From Xenorhabdus khoisanae (GTDB taxonomy: Bacteria > Pseudomonadota > Gammaproteobacteria > Enterobacterales > Enterobacteriaceae), in NCBI RefSeq assembly GCF_001037465.1, contig NZ_LFCV01000087.1, forward strand, positions 1 through 64,000: a stretch of 64,000 bases of DNA, in the 5' to 3' direction. The position numbers and the translations under genes were made by a program. The stretch's first letter is position 1. Each line of letters opens with the position of its first letter. Positions 1 to 9,043 of the stretch are shown piece by piece. The notes under the pieces were generated by a model. The model had not been told where the DNA came from. It did no database searches and was given only the letters and a program-made list of their open reading frames with translations.

Positions 1-36
1 GATGGAATTTGGAGGCAGAGAGGGAAAAGAAAAAGG

Positions 37-350
37 GTTACATTTAGTACCAAACTGTTAACTTCAATGGGTTCCTCTCTTTTAAACTAACAATCATTTT
101 TAAGACGCAAAAAATATTTTCTCAACTCTATGATGAAGAACGTTAATTTTTAATGTCTAACTTCCATAAAATTACAAAAAATCCTATAACCCCCTCCTAT
201 AATTTTATCTAAAAAACTCACCCTATATGAAAATTTCGCTATCGAAAGTGTGAAAAACCATTTTGTATTAAATTAAAAATATAATGTATCTGATAAGTGA
301 ATTTTTATGGTTTAATCTATATGAGTTAACAGTTTGGTACTAAATGTTAA
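37..350. repeat. Putative MITE-like element with 23-bp terminal inverted repeats
   Basis: A perfect 23-bp inverted repeat lies at 40-62 (begins ACATTTAGTACCAAACTG) and 325-347. About 260 bp of very AT-rich sequence between the copies has no credible open frame. Long perfect arms around a short non-coding core are the pattern of a miniature inverted-repeat element, possibly mobilised by a full IS elsewhere. No clear target duplication is visible and no transposase is present, so the mobile nature is inferred; a regulatory stem or phage-derived repeat is possible. Confidence 0.5.
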
Positions 351-424
351 CTTATGAATTCTATTCTTAGAGCCTATTTGGGTAGGATCTGAAGTTATAT
401 AAACTGTTTGAAATTAAGAAAATA

Positions 425-460
425 AAAAGCCCTGCCGATATCATCAAGCAGGGCTTTTAA
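425..460. terminator. Bidirectional rho-independent terminator after terD
   Basis: The stem GCCCTGC (429-435) pairs with GCAGGGC (448-454) and is flanked by A-run and T-run sequence on both sides. It sits about 60 bp past the terD stop codon and would end the terZABCD transcript. Confidence 0.8.
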
Positions 461-517
461 TCTCAGTATGCCGATTTTACTCTTTATACTGAAGTTTTAT
501 ATTAATTAATGCCCAAA

Positions 518-1096
518 TTAGGCAGCGTTAATGCCGTACTGAGCACAAACAGAAGCCAGACCACCAGCGTAACCCTGACCTACTGCGCGGAATTTCCATT
601 CTGTATTGTGACGATACAGTTCACCGAACAGCATGGCAGTTTCAGTAGAAGCATCTTCAGTCAGGTCATAGCGAGCTACTTCAACTTGAGTGTCATCGTT
701 AACCAGACGGATGAATGCACCGGAAACCTGACCAAAGCTCTGGCGACGGGTTTGTGCATCGTGGATAGTTACCACAAACACAACTTTATCTACCTCAGCA
801 GGAATTTGATCCAGTTTGATTTTCAGTGATTCGTCATCGCCGTCCCCTTCACCGGTACGGTTGTCGCCAGTGTGCATAATGGAGCCATCAGACGATTTCA
901 GGTTGTTGTAGAAAATGAAATCTGCATCGCCGCGTACTTTACCGTCTGCTGTCAGCAGGAAAGCTGATGCGTCAAGGTCAAAGTCTTGTCCGTCAGTTGC
1001 ACGAGCATCCCAACCGAGACCGATCAGAACGTTTTTCATGCTTGGCGCTTCTTTGCTCAGAGAAACGTTACCGCCTTTAGAAAGAGATACACCCAT
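518..1096 (-). CDS. terD: Tellurium resistance protein TerD
   Basis: This 192-residue protein is a full-length TerD-family calcium-binding stress protein, the usual size for TerD/TerE. It begins [15 protein letters not shown] and carries the acidic signatures DFDLDASAF (about 38-46) and [15 protein letters not shown] (about 77-91) that bind Ca2+ in the family. The C-terminal [19 protein letters not shown] block is typical of TerD. It is the last gene of the leftward terZABCD operon, 74 bp after terC, and a terminator follows. No terE or terF follows it. The function (tellurite, phage and stress tolerance in a membrane-associated Ter complex) is family knowledge. Confidence 0.95.
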   Translation of the reverse strand: MGVSLSKGGNVSLSKEAPSMKNVLIGLGWDARATDGQDFDLDASAFLLTADGKVRGDADFIFYNNLKSSDGSIMHTGDNRTGEGDGDDESLKIKLDQIPAEVDKVVFVVTIHDAQTRRQSFGQVSGAFIRLVNDDTQVEVARYDLTEDASTETAMLFGELYRHNTEWKFRAVGQGYAGGLASVCAQYGINAA

Positions 1097-1170
1097 TATT
1101 ATTTCCTCATTTATTACGTTTTACGTTTGTATTAATTGGTTATACCCGATAGATTTTTAACTCACCGGAT

Positions 1171-2199
1171 TTAGCTGGCGCTTTCTTTTTGTGGGAATAG
1201 CAGGCTGGCAAGAATACCTGCTGTCAGTACCCCGATGACCACAAGCAGGCTAGTCGTTGCCGAAATCGAATAACCATGGTGGAAAATGTGCTCAGAGGCG
1301 TTCAGACCCAGTTTAGTGGCGATGAAGAACAGCAAAACGATGACTGCCTTTTCCAAATGCACCAGATACTTTTTCAATGCTTCAAGCACGAAATAGAGCG
1401 TACGCAGGCCCAAGATAGCAAACATCATGGCGCTGTACACAATTAAAGGTTCCCGGCTGACTGCAATAACCGCAGGCACAGAGTCAAAGGCAAACATGAC
1501 ATCAGACAGCTCAACCACGGCCAAACACAGCATCAATGGTGTAGCGTAAAGCGCTGCTTTACCAGTACGGCCCACTTTCACATCGGCATTTTCCGGTTTA
1601 GCCAGTTCCGCATCTACTTCCTTTTGATTCAGCATAAAAGCATGACCGCGCAGTTTCGGCCAAATCGGGAAGAAACGCTTCACCATACGGTAGGCAAGGT
1701 GCTGTGAATAATCTTCGATTTCATCATCATCATCGCCGCTTTTCAGCATCATAACGGCTGTCCAGCCCACGATGACGGCAAACACTATCTCAACCCACGG
1801 CCCAAGTGCCAACAGGCTCGTTCCGATAGCAACGAAAATACCACGGAAGACGATAGCGCCAATAATTCCCCAATACAGGACACGATGGCGATAGCGGTCT
1901 GGGACAGCGAACCAGGAGAAAATCGCCATGATGACAAACAGATTATCGACAGAAAGCACTTTTTCCAGTGCGTAACCGGTCACAAACAGGCTGGCTGTTT
2001 CTGCTCCGTGATGAACATACAGGAATCCCGCGAAAACAAATGCAATCGCTATCCAAAAAACAGACCAGAGAGCGGCACTGCGCAGCGAAATCGGCTTATC
2101 ATGACGATGCATAAAGAGGTCGATAAAGAGCGCACCAACCGACAGAATAATAAATACAGCAACGGTTTCCATCGGAAAACCAATGTGCGTGGATACCAT
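1171..2199 (-). CDS. terC: Tellurium resistance integral membrane protein TerC
   Basis: This 342-residue polytopic membrane protein has around nine hydrophobic segments and starts MVSTHIGFPMETV, as TerC of enteric plasmids does. The conserved block GYALEKVLSVDNLFV (about 75-89) and the ELSDVMFAFDSVPAVIAV block (about 229-246) carry the acidic residues typical of the TerC family. An acidic cytoplasmic loop (DDDDEIEDY, about 156-164) separates the two halves. It lies between terB and terD in the same operon and is the likely membrane anchor of the Ter complex. Its biochemical activity is not settled; metal-ion transport or sensing is the usual suggestion. Confidence 0.95.
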   Translation of the reverse strand: MVSTHIGFPMETVAVFIILSVGALFIDLFMHRHDKPISLRSAALWSVFWIAIAFVFAGFLYVHHGAETASLFVTGYALEKVLSVDNLFVIMAIFSWFAVPDRYRHRVLYWGIIGAIVFRGIFVAIGTSLLALGPWVEIVFAVIVGWTAVMMLKSGDDDDEIEDYSQHLAYRMVKRFFPIWPKLRGHAFMLNQKEVDAELAKPENADVKVGRTGKAALYATPLMLCLAVVELSDVMFAFDSVPAVIAVSREPLIVYSAMMFAILGLRTLYFVLEALKKYLVHLEKAVIVLLFFIATKLGLNASEHIFHHGYSISATTSLLVVIGVLTAGILASLLFPQKESAS

Positions 2200-2226
2200 G
2201 AAATAAGCCTCTTAAATTATCTGCAA

Positions 2227-2682
2227 TTACAGTTCGAAATCAGCCGGTGCAAAGCCAAGGGCTGTGCAAATTTCACGGGCAGCATTCTTTTCGTTATTGT
2301 CGAAGTCACCATCACTTTTGGCGACTGCGATCCCTACGCGTAAAGCAAGCTGTGCCGCTTCCGGTTGTTGCTTCAGCGCCATGATGAATTTCATGGCTTC
2401 CCCTTTACCAATGTCAGCATCAAATTCATAGCTGCTGACCAGTTTGTTAAAGAATTCGATAATCTCAGCAGTATCGAAAACTTTCAGTTCAGGGGAGCTT
2501 TTAATGAATCCGATCATTTTTTGCTTTTCTTCTGAACTGACGCCATCGCTCGCCATTGCAACGTGCGCGCATACTGCCACCGTGCCTTCCATGAACTTTC
2601 TGTTCTTGAAGCGGCCAACTTGGTTGGTCAGTTCTTCACGTCCTGCGTTGAACGCTGACTTAATTTTGTTTAAAAAGGACAT
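2227..2682 (-). CDS. terB: Tellurite resistance protein TerB
   Basis: TerB is a small all-helical cytoplasmic protein of the TerB/DjlA family that binds metal and associates with TerC at the membrane. From 2682 the product has 151 residues beginning MSFLNKIKSAFNAGREEL, the normal TerB length. I chose this start because GGAGGG lies just upstream; an in-frame start 18 bp further out would add MQMEGP. Conserved acidic and helical motifs include ASDGVSSEEKQKMIGF and a C-terminal AKSDGDFDNNEK. It is third in the terZABCD operon. Confidence 0.93.
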   Translation of the reverse strand: MSFLNKIKSAFNAGREELTNQVGRFKNRKFMEGTVAVCAHVAMASDGVSSEEKQKMIGFIKSSPELKVFDTAEIIEFFNKLVSSYEFDADIGKGEAMKFIMALKQQPEAAQLALRVGIAVAKSDGDFDNNEKNAAREICTALGFAPADFEL

Positions 2683-2747
2683 AGGTCCCTCCATTTGCAT
2701 AAAATGCTGATGTAATAAGTGATTGTGTTATTTAAAAAACCAAAGCA

Positions 2748-3911
2748 TTATTTTCTGCCGGATTCCCAGCTAAAGCCCCATCCCAACGCTCTGTCCATCT
2801 CTTGATGCCCGTTGAAGTATTGATTGATACGTTCTACTTTGATGGAGCCGTTTTCGTTGACAAGGCGGGCAATGGCACACATGTTTTTGTGGTTGTAGCC
2901 TTCTGTCATACGAGTTTCAATTGGCGGTTGGTCAGGGACATAGATCGTGACAACACCGTCGGTTTTATCCCAGCTTGGCGCACCTTCGTAGATAAAGGCG
3001 TAGATTAAAACTTCACTGATGTTTTTCCACTCAAGACCATTGATATGAAGCCATTCACCGCCAGCCACATTACCGGTGCGATCATCGCCCTGTAATTCTA
3101 CGTAAGGTTCATAACGGTAATCACCAAAGCGATTCCCCAATGCCTGTACAACGTCTTTATAGCCATTTTGCAGCCGGACAAATGCACCGAGATCAAGGTC
3201 TATGTTTTTGTTTGAACCAAACATGCCTTGCAATATGCCTTTTGAAGCAGAGGAAGTTTGGTTCCAGTTCAGGTTAACGCGGATTTCACCGAAATTATCG
3301 CGTTTACTCAGGCTGATAGCCGGTTTTTCTTTGGTCAGAGAAACCTTGCTCAGATTAACGTTAGTCGGTGCGGGTGTTGTGGGAGCTGGTGCAGGTGTTG
3401 AAGTTGATGCGCCATCATCAACGATATCCACGCCAAAATGCTCCGCCAGAGGCTTGAGGCCGCCGTTAAAGCCTTGGGCAATAAAGCGGAACTTCCATTC
3501 ACCATTACGACGATACAGTTCACCGAGAATCAAGGCAGCTTCCGAACGCCCTTGTATTTCAACGTCACCCTGTAAAATTACGCTACTGTTCAGTTCAACC
3601 CGAATGGTAAGGCTACGCAGGCTGGAAATCGTTTGGTTGCCGTCGCAGGTTGCGGTGAATGCCACTTTCTGGACATCCTGACCTAATGCGGGCAAGTTGA
3701 CGAAAAATGAGGTATTGATGTTGCCACCAGCCAGGCGAATAGTGTTGTCATTATTGACGGGCTGACCGTAGAATACCATATCAGGATCGCCTTTAACTTT
3801 ACCGTCGGCATACAGACGGAAAGCAGAGACATCAACGGCCGAACCTGACAAAACCCGCACGGTGAGTGTTTGGTTGGCAACGGGGGCATTCCCCCCGGGT
3901 GTCAGATTCAT
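2748..3911 (-). CDS. terA: Tellurium resistance protein TerA (TerD-like, two-domain)
   Basis: The 387-residue product has two TerD-type beta-sandwich halves. The N-terminal half (about 1-165) includes LILGELYRRNGEWKFRFIAQG. A Pro/Thr/Ala-rich linker (about 168-185) then leads to a second half with NLSKVSLTKEKPAISLSK and the acidic metal-binding DLDLGAF and GDDRTGNVAGGE. Its ATG overlaps the terZ stop (TAATG), implying translational coupling. TerA is a cytoplasmic member of the Ter complex. It matches the family in size and order, second gene after terZ. Confidence 0.92.
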   Translation of the reverse strand: MNLTPGGNAPVANQTLTVRVLSGSAVDVSAFRLYADGKVKGDPDMVFYGQPVNNDNTIRLAGGNINTSFFVNLPALGQDVQKVAFTATCDGNQTISSLRSLTIRVELNSSVILQGDVEIQGRSEAALILGELYRRNGEWKFRFIAQGFNGGLKPLAEHFGVDIVDDGASTSTPAPAPTTPAPTNVNLSKVSLTKEKPAISLSKRDNFGEIRVNLNWNQTSSASKGILQGMFGSNKNIDLDLGAFVRLQNGYKDVVQALGNRFGDYRYEPYVELQGDDRTGNVAGGEWLHINGLEWKNISEVLIYAFIYEGAPSWDKTDGVVTIYVPDQPPIETRMTEGYNHKNMCAIARLVNENGSIKVERINQYFNGHQEMDRALGWGFSWESGRK

Positions 3912-4495
3912 TAGCTTACCACCGTCTCAACGATCTGCGGATACATCGCATCAATGGTACGCCCAACGCAAGGAACACCATGTGCAGTGAAATCCCATTG
4001 ACCGCCGTTGCGGCACAGAGAGGAGATGATAATGCCAGTATGGGAGCCTTGCTCATTCAGTTGATAGCGAGCCAGCTCTTTGCCGTTTTGGTCAATGACA
4101 CGGCAGAAGGCATTTTCAACATCATTGAAGGTTTGGCCACGGAAGCTGTTAACGGTAAAAGCAAGATACTCGACATTAGCGGGCAACTTGATCAGATCGA
4201 CACAGATAACTTCATCATCCCCATCACCTTCACCTGTCAGGTTGTCACCCGTGTGGAGGATAGAACCGCATTTTGATTTTAGCTGACCGAACCACACTGT
4301 ATCGATGGCATTACCGGATTTATCAAGCAGAATGCAGCTTGCATCCAGATCAATTTCACCACTGCTGCCAAATAAACTCGCCAGAAAGCCTTTTTTCTTG
4401 GCTATGGGATCCCATCCCAGACCAAAATTAACTTTAGCCAGTGAAGCGCTCTGTTTGGTGAGCGAAACTGACTGATTTTTGCTTAACGAAACCAT
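3911..4495 (-). CDS. terZ: Tellurium resistance protein TerZ
   Basis: The 194-residue TerD-family protein is the first gene of terZABCD. The start at 4495 gives MVSLSKNQSVSLTKQ, the TerZ N-terminus, with an AGAGGTG ribosome site about 7 bases upstream. The frame stays open to 4579, but that extension would run through a palindromic operator, so I reject it. Ca2+-binding signatures are IDLDASCILLD and [15 protein letters not shown]. Expression is probably controlled by TerW through the palindromes at 4553-4720. Confidence 0.92.
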   Translation of the reverse strand: MVSLSKNQSVSLTKQSASLAKVNFGLGWDPIAKKKGFLASLFGSSGEIDLDASCILLDKSGNAIDTVWFGQLKSKCGSILHTGDNLTGEGDGDDEVICVDLIKLPANVEYLAFTVNSFRGQTFNDVENAFCRVIDQNGKELARYQLNEQGSHTGIIISSLCRNGGQWDFTAHGVPCVGRTIDAMYPQIVETVVS

Positions 4496-4552
4496 TAATG
4501 ACACCTCTATACCTGTTTGTCGGTGAATTACGGTAATTTCACGCATTAAAAA

Positions 4553-4720
4553 ATCATAATATGAAAAATAGATAGCCAATATCTGTCATATTATGATTCC
4601 CATAAACAGTATATCTGGTTGTTAACTGCATGATAGGAAACAATCTGCCTTCATTTTTTATCATTTCTTTTTCATGCGGAAAAGTCAAACAAATTTTGGA
4701 ATAAAAAATCATAATATGAT
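4553..4720. promoter_or_regulatory. Divergent ter promoter with three palindromic operators (probable TerW sites)
   Basis: The near-palindrome ATCATAATATGA occurs at 4553-4564, inverted at 4586-4597, and as the 13-mer ATCATAATATGAT at 4708-4720. The third copy covers the -10 of a minus-strand promoter (TTGACA at 4740-4735, 17-18 bp spacer, TATTAT). A mirrored TTGACA at 4720-4725 points toward the rightward operon. TerW of enteric ter operons is known to bind AT-rich inverted repeats before terZ; assigning these sites to TerW is inference. Confidence 0.7.
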
Positions 4721-4939
4721 TGACATGTAGTGATTGTCAATTCTAGACTGCGACGCATATTCCGCCCAATTTAGAAAGGATGCTGCACATAGCCAAGTTG
4801 ACTGTCGGCAATTTAACAATTGTTTCTGTCAAAATAACGAAATTTGATTTACGAAAAGATAATTTGATTTATGAGATAAATAGTTACCGCATTTATCAGC
4901 CATCCCAAGTGATCTGAAATTTTTTTCTAAAGGCATTAC

Positions 4940-6109
4940 ATGACAGCATTAAGTAACACCTGTATTTATCAGGAACAAGTTTATCAAAAACAGATTTACC
5001 AAAAAAAGTTGAACAGTGGGACGTTGACGGTAACGGCAACCCATGATTTTGCATCTCTGGAAACACTGTTTGATATCGCTGAACGCCGTAATCCCAAAAG
5101 AGCATTTTTGTTTGTCAGCAAAGTATTGGGGCGGCATATTCCGGTCAGTCCATCTACGATGCGTTCGGTCTATCGACAGTTGTCTGAACGGTTCCCAGCC
5201 AATCTTCCTGGCCCAGTTTTGTATATTGGCATGGCGGAAACGGCGGTCGGGCTTGCTGCCGGCGTGTTTCAGGAAACAAAAAGCAAAGTAGATGCTCCCG
5301 TGTTTCTGACTTCGACACGCCATCCTGTTGATGGTGATTTGTTGTGTGAGTTTAAGGAAAACCACAGTCATGCAACGGATCATCTGATTTATTGGCCAGC
5401 AGAAAGCCGGTTGCGTCAACGGGTGATAGATGCACGTACTTTGGTCTTGATTGATGATGAAGCAACGACCGGCAACACTTTTCTCAATTTATTGGCGGCG
5501 TTGCGTCAGGCAGGGCTTAAGCATATTGAACATATTGTCACCGTAACGTTGACAGACTGGAGTGGGAAAGCGGTTGTACAACGCAGCCCATTACCGGTTT
5601 CTACGGTTTCCCTGATTGAAGGGCATTGGCAATGGGATGCAGATATATCCGCTCCGGTTCCGGTTATGCCTCAAGTCAATGTTACCGCACGGGGAGAAGT
5701 CGGCATTATCGGTCGCCAGAATTGGGGGCGTCTGGGGTTAGATGAAAGCCAATGTGAGATTGGTACTGATATTCATGTCAGGGCAGATGAGAAAGTGTTG
5801 GTATTGGGTTCCAGCGAATTTGTCTGGCAGCCGTTCCTGCTGGCTGAACGACTTGAGCAAGAAGGGGCATCGGTCATGTTTGGCTCAACAACCCGCTCTC
5901 CTATTTCCTGCGGTCATGCTATCCAGTCTGTGATGGCTTTCACTGATAATTACGGGCTTGGCATCCCGAATTTTCTCTATAACGTCGCTCATCAGAAGTT
6001 TGATCGTGTCTTGCTCTGCCTTGAAACACCGAGAACGTCGGCTGATCAGGCGCTGATGGCACAGCTTGCCCATGTTTCTCCGGTTGTAGAGATTGTTGGT
6101 TATGATTAA
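4940..6109 (+). CDS. Ter-associated phosphoribosyltransferase with TRSP domain
   Basis: This 389-residue protein has an N-terminal PRTase-like domain with the PRPP-binding motif VLIDDEATTGNTF (about 170-182) and a C-terminal TRSP domain recognisable by GSTTRSPISCGHA. It heads an operon of Ter-linked enzymes proposed (Anantharaman, Iyer and Aravind) to make a nucleoside-like metabolite; that role is a family prediction. TAAAGG lies about 7 bases before the ATG. The N-terminus carries a 15-bp tandem triplication (4965-5009) reading YQEQV/YQKQI/YQKKL, not expected in the family and perhaps recent. Confidence 0.85.
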   Translation: MTALSNTCIYQEQVYQKQIYQKKLNSGTLTVTATHDFASLETLFDIAERRNPKRAFLFVSKVLGRHIPVSPSTMRSVYRQLSERFPANLPGPVLYIGMAETAVGLAAGVFQETKSKVDAPVFLTSTRHPVDGDLLCEFKENHSHATDHLIYWPAESRLRQRVIDARTLVLIDDEATTGNTFLNLLAALRQAGLKHIEHIVTVTLTDWSGKAVVQRSPLPVSTVSLIEGHWQWDADISAPVPVMPQVNVTARGEVGIIGRQNWGRLGLDESQCEIGTDIHVRADEKVLVLGSSEFVWQPFLLAERLEQEGASVMFGSTTRSPISCGHAIQSVMAFTDNYGLGIPNFLYNVAHQKFDRVLLCLETPRTSADQALMAQLAHVSPVVEIVGYD

Positions 6110-6890
6110 GCCTGTCTTGCTGACCGATCTTGATGACACGCTATTTCAGTCACGCAGGAAGATAAAGCGCGTGTCGGATAGTTCAGCTTTTCGCGTGGGG
6201 GCTTTGGATCGAAACAGTTCTCCTCATAGCTATATGACGGAAGAGCAATCTATGCTGGTTGATTGGCTGTTGGCTCATGCAGAGTGTATTCCCGTCACAG
6301 CCAGAAATACAGAACAGCTCAGCCGTGTACAGATCCCTTTTAATTCCTGGTGCATTGCCTCTCACGGGGCAGTGCTTCTCACCCCAGAGGGTGTCGTTGA
6401 TGAGCATTGGCAATCACATATGTTGCGGGAGCTAATGCCGTATCGGGAAAAATTGCAGGCGTTGGAGCGTTTGAGTCATCACCTGATTGAGTCTTATGGT
6501 ATGGATGCGTGGGCACGCCTTGATTATGAGTATGGTGATATCCCTGTTTTCCTGATCATTAAACATCGGGATCATGACAGGTTGCATGAGCTTAATCTGC
6601 TGGCTGAAACTCTGGTTAAAGAAAATCATTTTTATTTCCACCAACACTTTTATGTACACCAAAACAATAACAACCTTACTTTGCTGCCAAAGTGTGTTGA
6701 CAAGGGGCTGGCAACTCGTCACCTTTTGCAAAAGCTTCGTGCTGAGAGAGGGGTTTTTCCGGTCATTGGCTTGGGAGATAGTCTGAGCGATTACCGTTTC
6801 ATGCACATGTGCGATTGGTTTGGTATGCCCCGGCAAAGCCAGTTTGCCGATACATTAATGACTGCTTTATTTGGAGCTGTAAATAAATGA
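6102..6890 (+). CDS. HAD-superfamily hydrolase of the Ter-linked operon
   Basis: The 262-residue protein has the HAD nucleophile motif LLTDLDDTLF near its N-terminus and the motif IV loop IGLGDSLSDYRFM near the C-terminus. It is therefore probably a phosphatase acting on a small phosphorylated metabolite. The ATG at 6102 overlaps the end of the PRTase gene; an alternative TTG at 6093 adds three residues. The last bases overlap the next ATG (ATGA), indicating a coupled operon. HAD genes are standard members of Ter-linked biosynthetic clusters; the substrate is unknown. Confidence 0.85.
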   Translation: MIKPVLLTDLDDTLFQSRRKIKRVSDSSAFRVGALDRNSSPHSYMTEEQSMLVDWLLAHAECIPVTARNTEQLSRVQIPFNSWCIASHGAVLLTPEGVVDEHWQSHMLRELMPYREKLQALERLSHHLIESYGMDAWARLDYEYGDIPVFLIIKHRDHDRLHELNLLAETLVKENHFYFHQHFYVHQNNNNLTLLPKCVDKGLATRHLLQKLRAERGVFPVIGLGDSLSDYRFMHMCDWFGMPRQSQFADTLMTALFGAVNK

Positions 6891-7966
6891 ATAACTTTCC
6901 TCCTTTTTCTGGAAGTTATGCCTCTGATGATGTTCAATTTTTGCTAAAACCAATCCAAATGGAGATGACACCTGTCGATGTTAAGGAACAGTTGATTCAA
7001 TCTGGTGCCCGCCATTATTCGGATATGTTGAGTCAGGAACCGGAGCCAACCCCTTATCACCTTGAGCTGTTTGATAAAGCCCTTGAGCAGGGGGCCGTTC
7101 GGCTGGCAACGGAAGTGGTGATGCTTGCTAAAGCACTGGTATCGCGCTTTGGGGATACGCCGATTGTGCTGGTCAGTTTAGTCAGGGCTGGTGTTCCTTT
7201 GGGGGTAATGCTGCATCAGGCACTCAGGAAAATGGGTAAGCATTCTTATCATTATGGTATCAGTATCATTCGGGATCGGGGCATTGACAGGACTGCACTA
7301 TCGTATATTGAACAGCAACATGGCACGGATGGTTTGGTGTTTGTCGATGGCTGGACTGGCAAAGGGGCGATTACCACAGAACTGACGCGATCACTGGCAG
7401 GGCGGGTGGGTTATTCGGGTATTCCTCGCTTGGTGGTACTGGCTGATCCCTGTGGTTGTTCGTGGTTGGCGGCAAGTGACGATGATTGGTTGATTCCTTT
7501 CGGCATTATGGGAGCACCGGTATCAGGGTTGATATCACGCTCTATTTGGCGTGAAGGTGGAGCGCACGGCTGTGTACAGTGTGATCACCTGACAGAGTTT
7601 GATTGCAGTCGCTTGCTGGTGGACACTGTGGCTGATTGCCGTGATCAATTAAATTTGGATGCGATATCAGAGGCTGTTTGGCTTCCGCAGGAAAAAACGC
7701 CTTTATTGCAATTGAGCAAAGCGGTGATTGCTGGCCTTGCTGAAAAATACCAGATTGACAGCATCAATCGCATCAAACCCGGTATTGCTGAAGCAACCCG
7801 CGCAGTATTGCGGCGCGTACCAGAACATGTACTTGTACGTTCCCAGGATGATCCTGATGTTGCGCTATTGGTTCATCTGGCACGCCAGAAAAATGTTGTT
7901 ATTACGGAAGTGGGTGATCAGGTAGGTCAGTATCGCGCCGTTACTATCATTAAAAAGGTTGCGTAA
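6887..7966 (+). CDS. StiP-family protein (PRTase-like/PELOTA) of the Ter-linked operon
   Basis: The 359-residue protein matches the family annotated as cysteine protease StiP, with a C-terminal PELOTA-like domain. Conserved stretches are VLVSLVRAGVPLGVMLHQAL (about 103-122), VDGWTGKGAITTEL (about 154-167) and a cysteine-containing block VLADPCGCSWLAASDDDW (about 185-202), followed by GAHGCVQCDHL. The fold is PRTase-like, so a second phosphoribosyl step is as plausible as proteolysis. It overlaps its neighbours by 4 bp upstream and 1 bp downstream (TAATG). Confidence 0.82.
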   Translation: MNNFPPFSGSYASDDVQFLLKPIQMEMTPVDVKEQLIQSGARHYSDMLSQEPEPTPYHLELFDKALEQGAVRLATEVVMLAKALVSRFGDTPIVLVSLVRAGVPLGVMLHQALRKMGKHSYHYGISIIRDRGIDRTALSYIEQQHGTDGLVFVDGWTGKGAITTELTRSLAGRVGYSGIPRLVVLADPCGCSWLAASDDDWLIPFGIMGAPVSGLISRSIWREGGAHGCVQCDHLTEFDCSRLLVDTVADCRDQLNLDAISEAVWLPQEKTPLLQLSKAVIAGLAEKYQIDSINRIKPGIAEATRAVLRRVPEHVLVRSQDDPDVALLVHLARQKNVVITEVGDQVGQYRAVTIIKKVA

Positions 7967-8904
7967 TGAAACTGATCCCTTCTCCATACCAACTTGGCGC
8001 GACGCTGTATATGCCTGCCACTCGTCAGGATATTGCAGAAATTGTGTTACAAAACAAAATTATTGGATTGCGCTCTCTGGTGATTTGTCTGGAAGATGCA
8101 GTCAGTGAGCAGGATATCCCTGCGGCTGTTGAGAACCTCAGCCGTGTTCTGCAAACATTGACAGGATCTGATATGGCTTCTTCCGGTACATTTTTTTCCG
8201 GCAAGAAACAACATCGCCCTCTGATTTTTATCCGTCCGCGCAACAAGACAATGGCGAAACACCTGATCGCCAGCATTAACCTCAATATCATTGATGGGCT
8301 GGTTTTGCCCAAATTTACCCACGCTTCGTTGCCCGATTGGTGGGATATTATTCGTTCAACGCATCTTTGCATTATGCCGACACTGGAGACTGAAGAAGTC
8401 TTTGATATCCAGAAAATGAATCAGCTTGCTGACGTTCTCAAAAATCATCCTTGCAAAGAACGCATCATTGCCCTGCGTATTGGCGGCAACGATCTGATGA
8501 ATATGATGTCCTTACGACGCCCCCGTGATTTCACGCTTTATGATGGGCCTATGGGATATGTCATTAAAATGCTTGTTGCCGTTTTTGCGGCGCGGGGGTT
8601 TGCACTGACAGCCCCGGTTTGTGAGCACATTGACGATTTGGAACTCCTTGAGAAAGAATTGGCATTGGATATTGTTCACGGTTTGGTGGGAAAAACAGCC
8701 ATACATCCAAAGCAGATTGACTGTATTCAGCGGGCGTTGAGGGTCAGTTCCCATGATTATACTGATGCATTGAATATTCTTACCTCAAACCAAGCTGTCT
8801 TTAAATCTCAGGGGGTGATGTGTGAACCTGCTACTCATCAACGGTGGGCGGTCAATATTCTTGAGCGGGCAGAACATTACGGTATCGAGCCTGAGACAGC
8901 ATAA
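7966..8904 (+). CDS. HpcH/HpaI aldolase / citrate lyase beta-like protein, Ter-linked
   Basis: The 312-residue TIM-barrel protein belongs to the CitE/HpcH superfamily of C-C lyases. Visible motifs are LVICLEDAVSEQD (acidic metal ligands, about 34-46), LIFIRPRNK (about 86-94) and IALRIGGNDLMNMMSLRRPR (about 168-187), where an Arg and acidic residue normally build the active site. It is the last gene of the coupled PRTase-HAD-StiP-lyase operon. Such lyases are part of the predicted Ter nucleoside-like metabolite pathway. The actual substrate cannot be read from the sequence. Confidence 0.87.
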   Translation: MKLIPSPYQLGATLYMPATRQDIAEIVLQNKIIGLRSLVICLEDAVSEQDIPAAVENLSRVLQTLTGSDMASSGTFFSGKKQHRPLIFIRPRNKTMAKHLIASINLNIIDGLVLPKFTHASLPDWWDIIRSTHLCIMPTLETEEVFDIQKMNQLADVLKNHPCKERIIALRIGGNDLMNMMSLRRPRDFTLYDGPMGYVIKMLVAVFAARGFALTAPVCEHIDDLELLEKELALDIVHGLVGKTAIHPKQIDCIQRALRVSSHDYTDALNILTSNQAVFKSQGVMCEPATHQRWAVNILERAEHYGIEPETA

Positions 8905-9043
8905 AGCCTGCAACCGGAGAAAAGAAGGCTAAGGCTTTTAATCTGTTTTGATATTGATTTACCTGTGATAGAGGCTATGCTGGAAGTTATTCCCGTGGTT
9001 AACAGTAGGGGGTTTCGTTATCCCTAACTTGGTAATTAAAAAG

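Noticed and set aside
3202-3681. 159-codon open frame on the plus strand inside terA
   Set aside because: It is a shadow of terA with no recognisable protein and no ribosome site.
4496-4579. N-terminal extension of TerZ
   Set aside because: The extension runs across a palindromic operator and lacks family conservation; a good ribosome site supports 4495.
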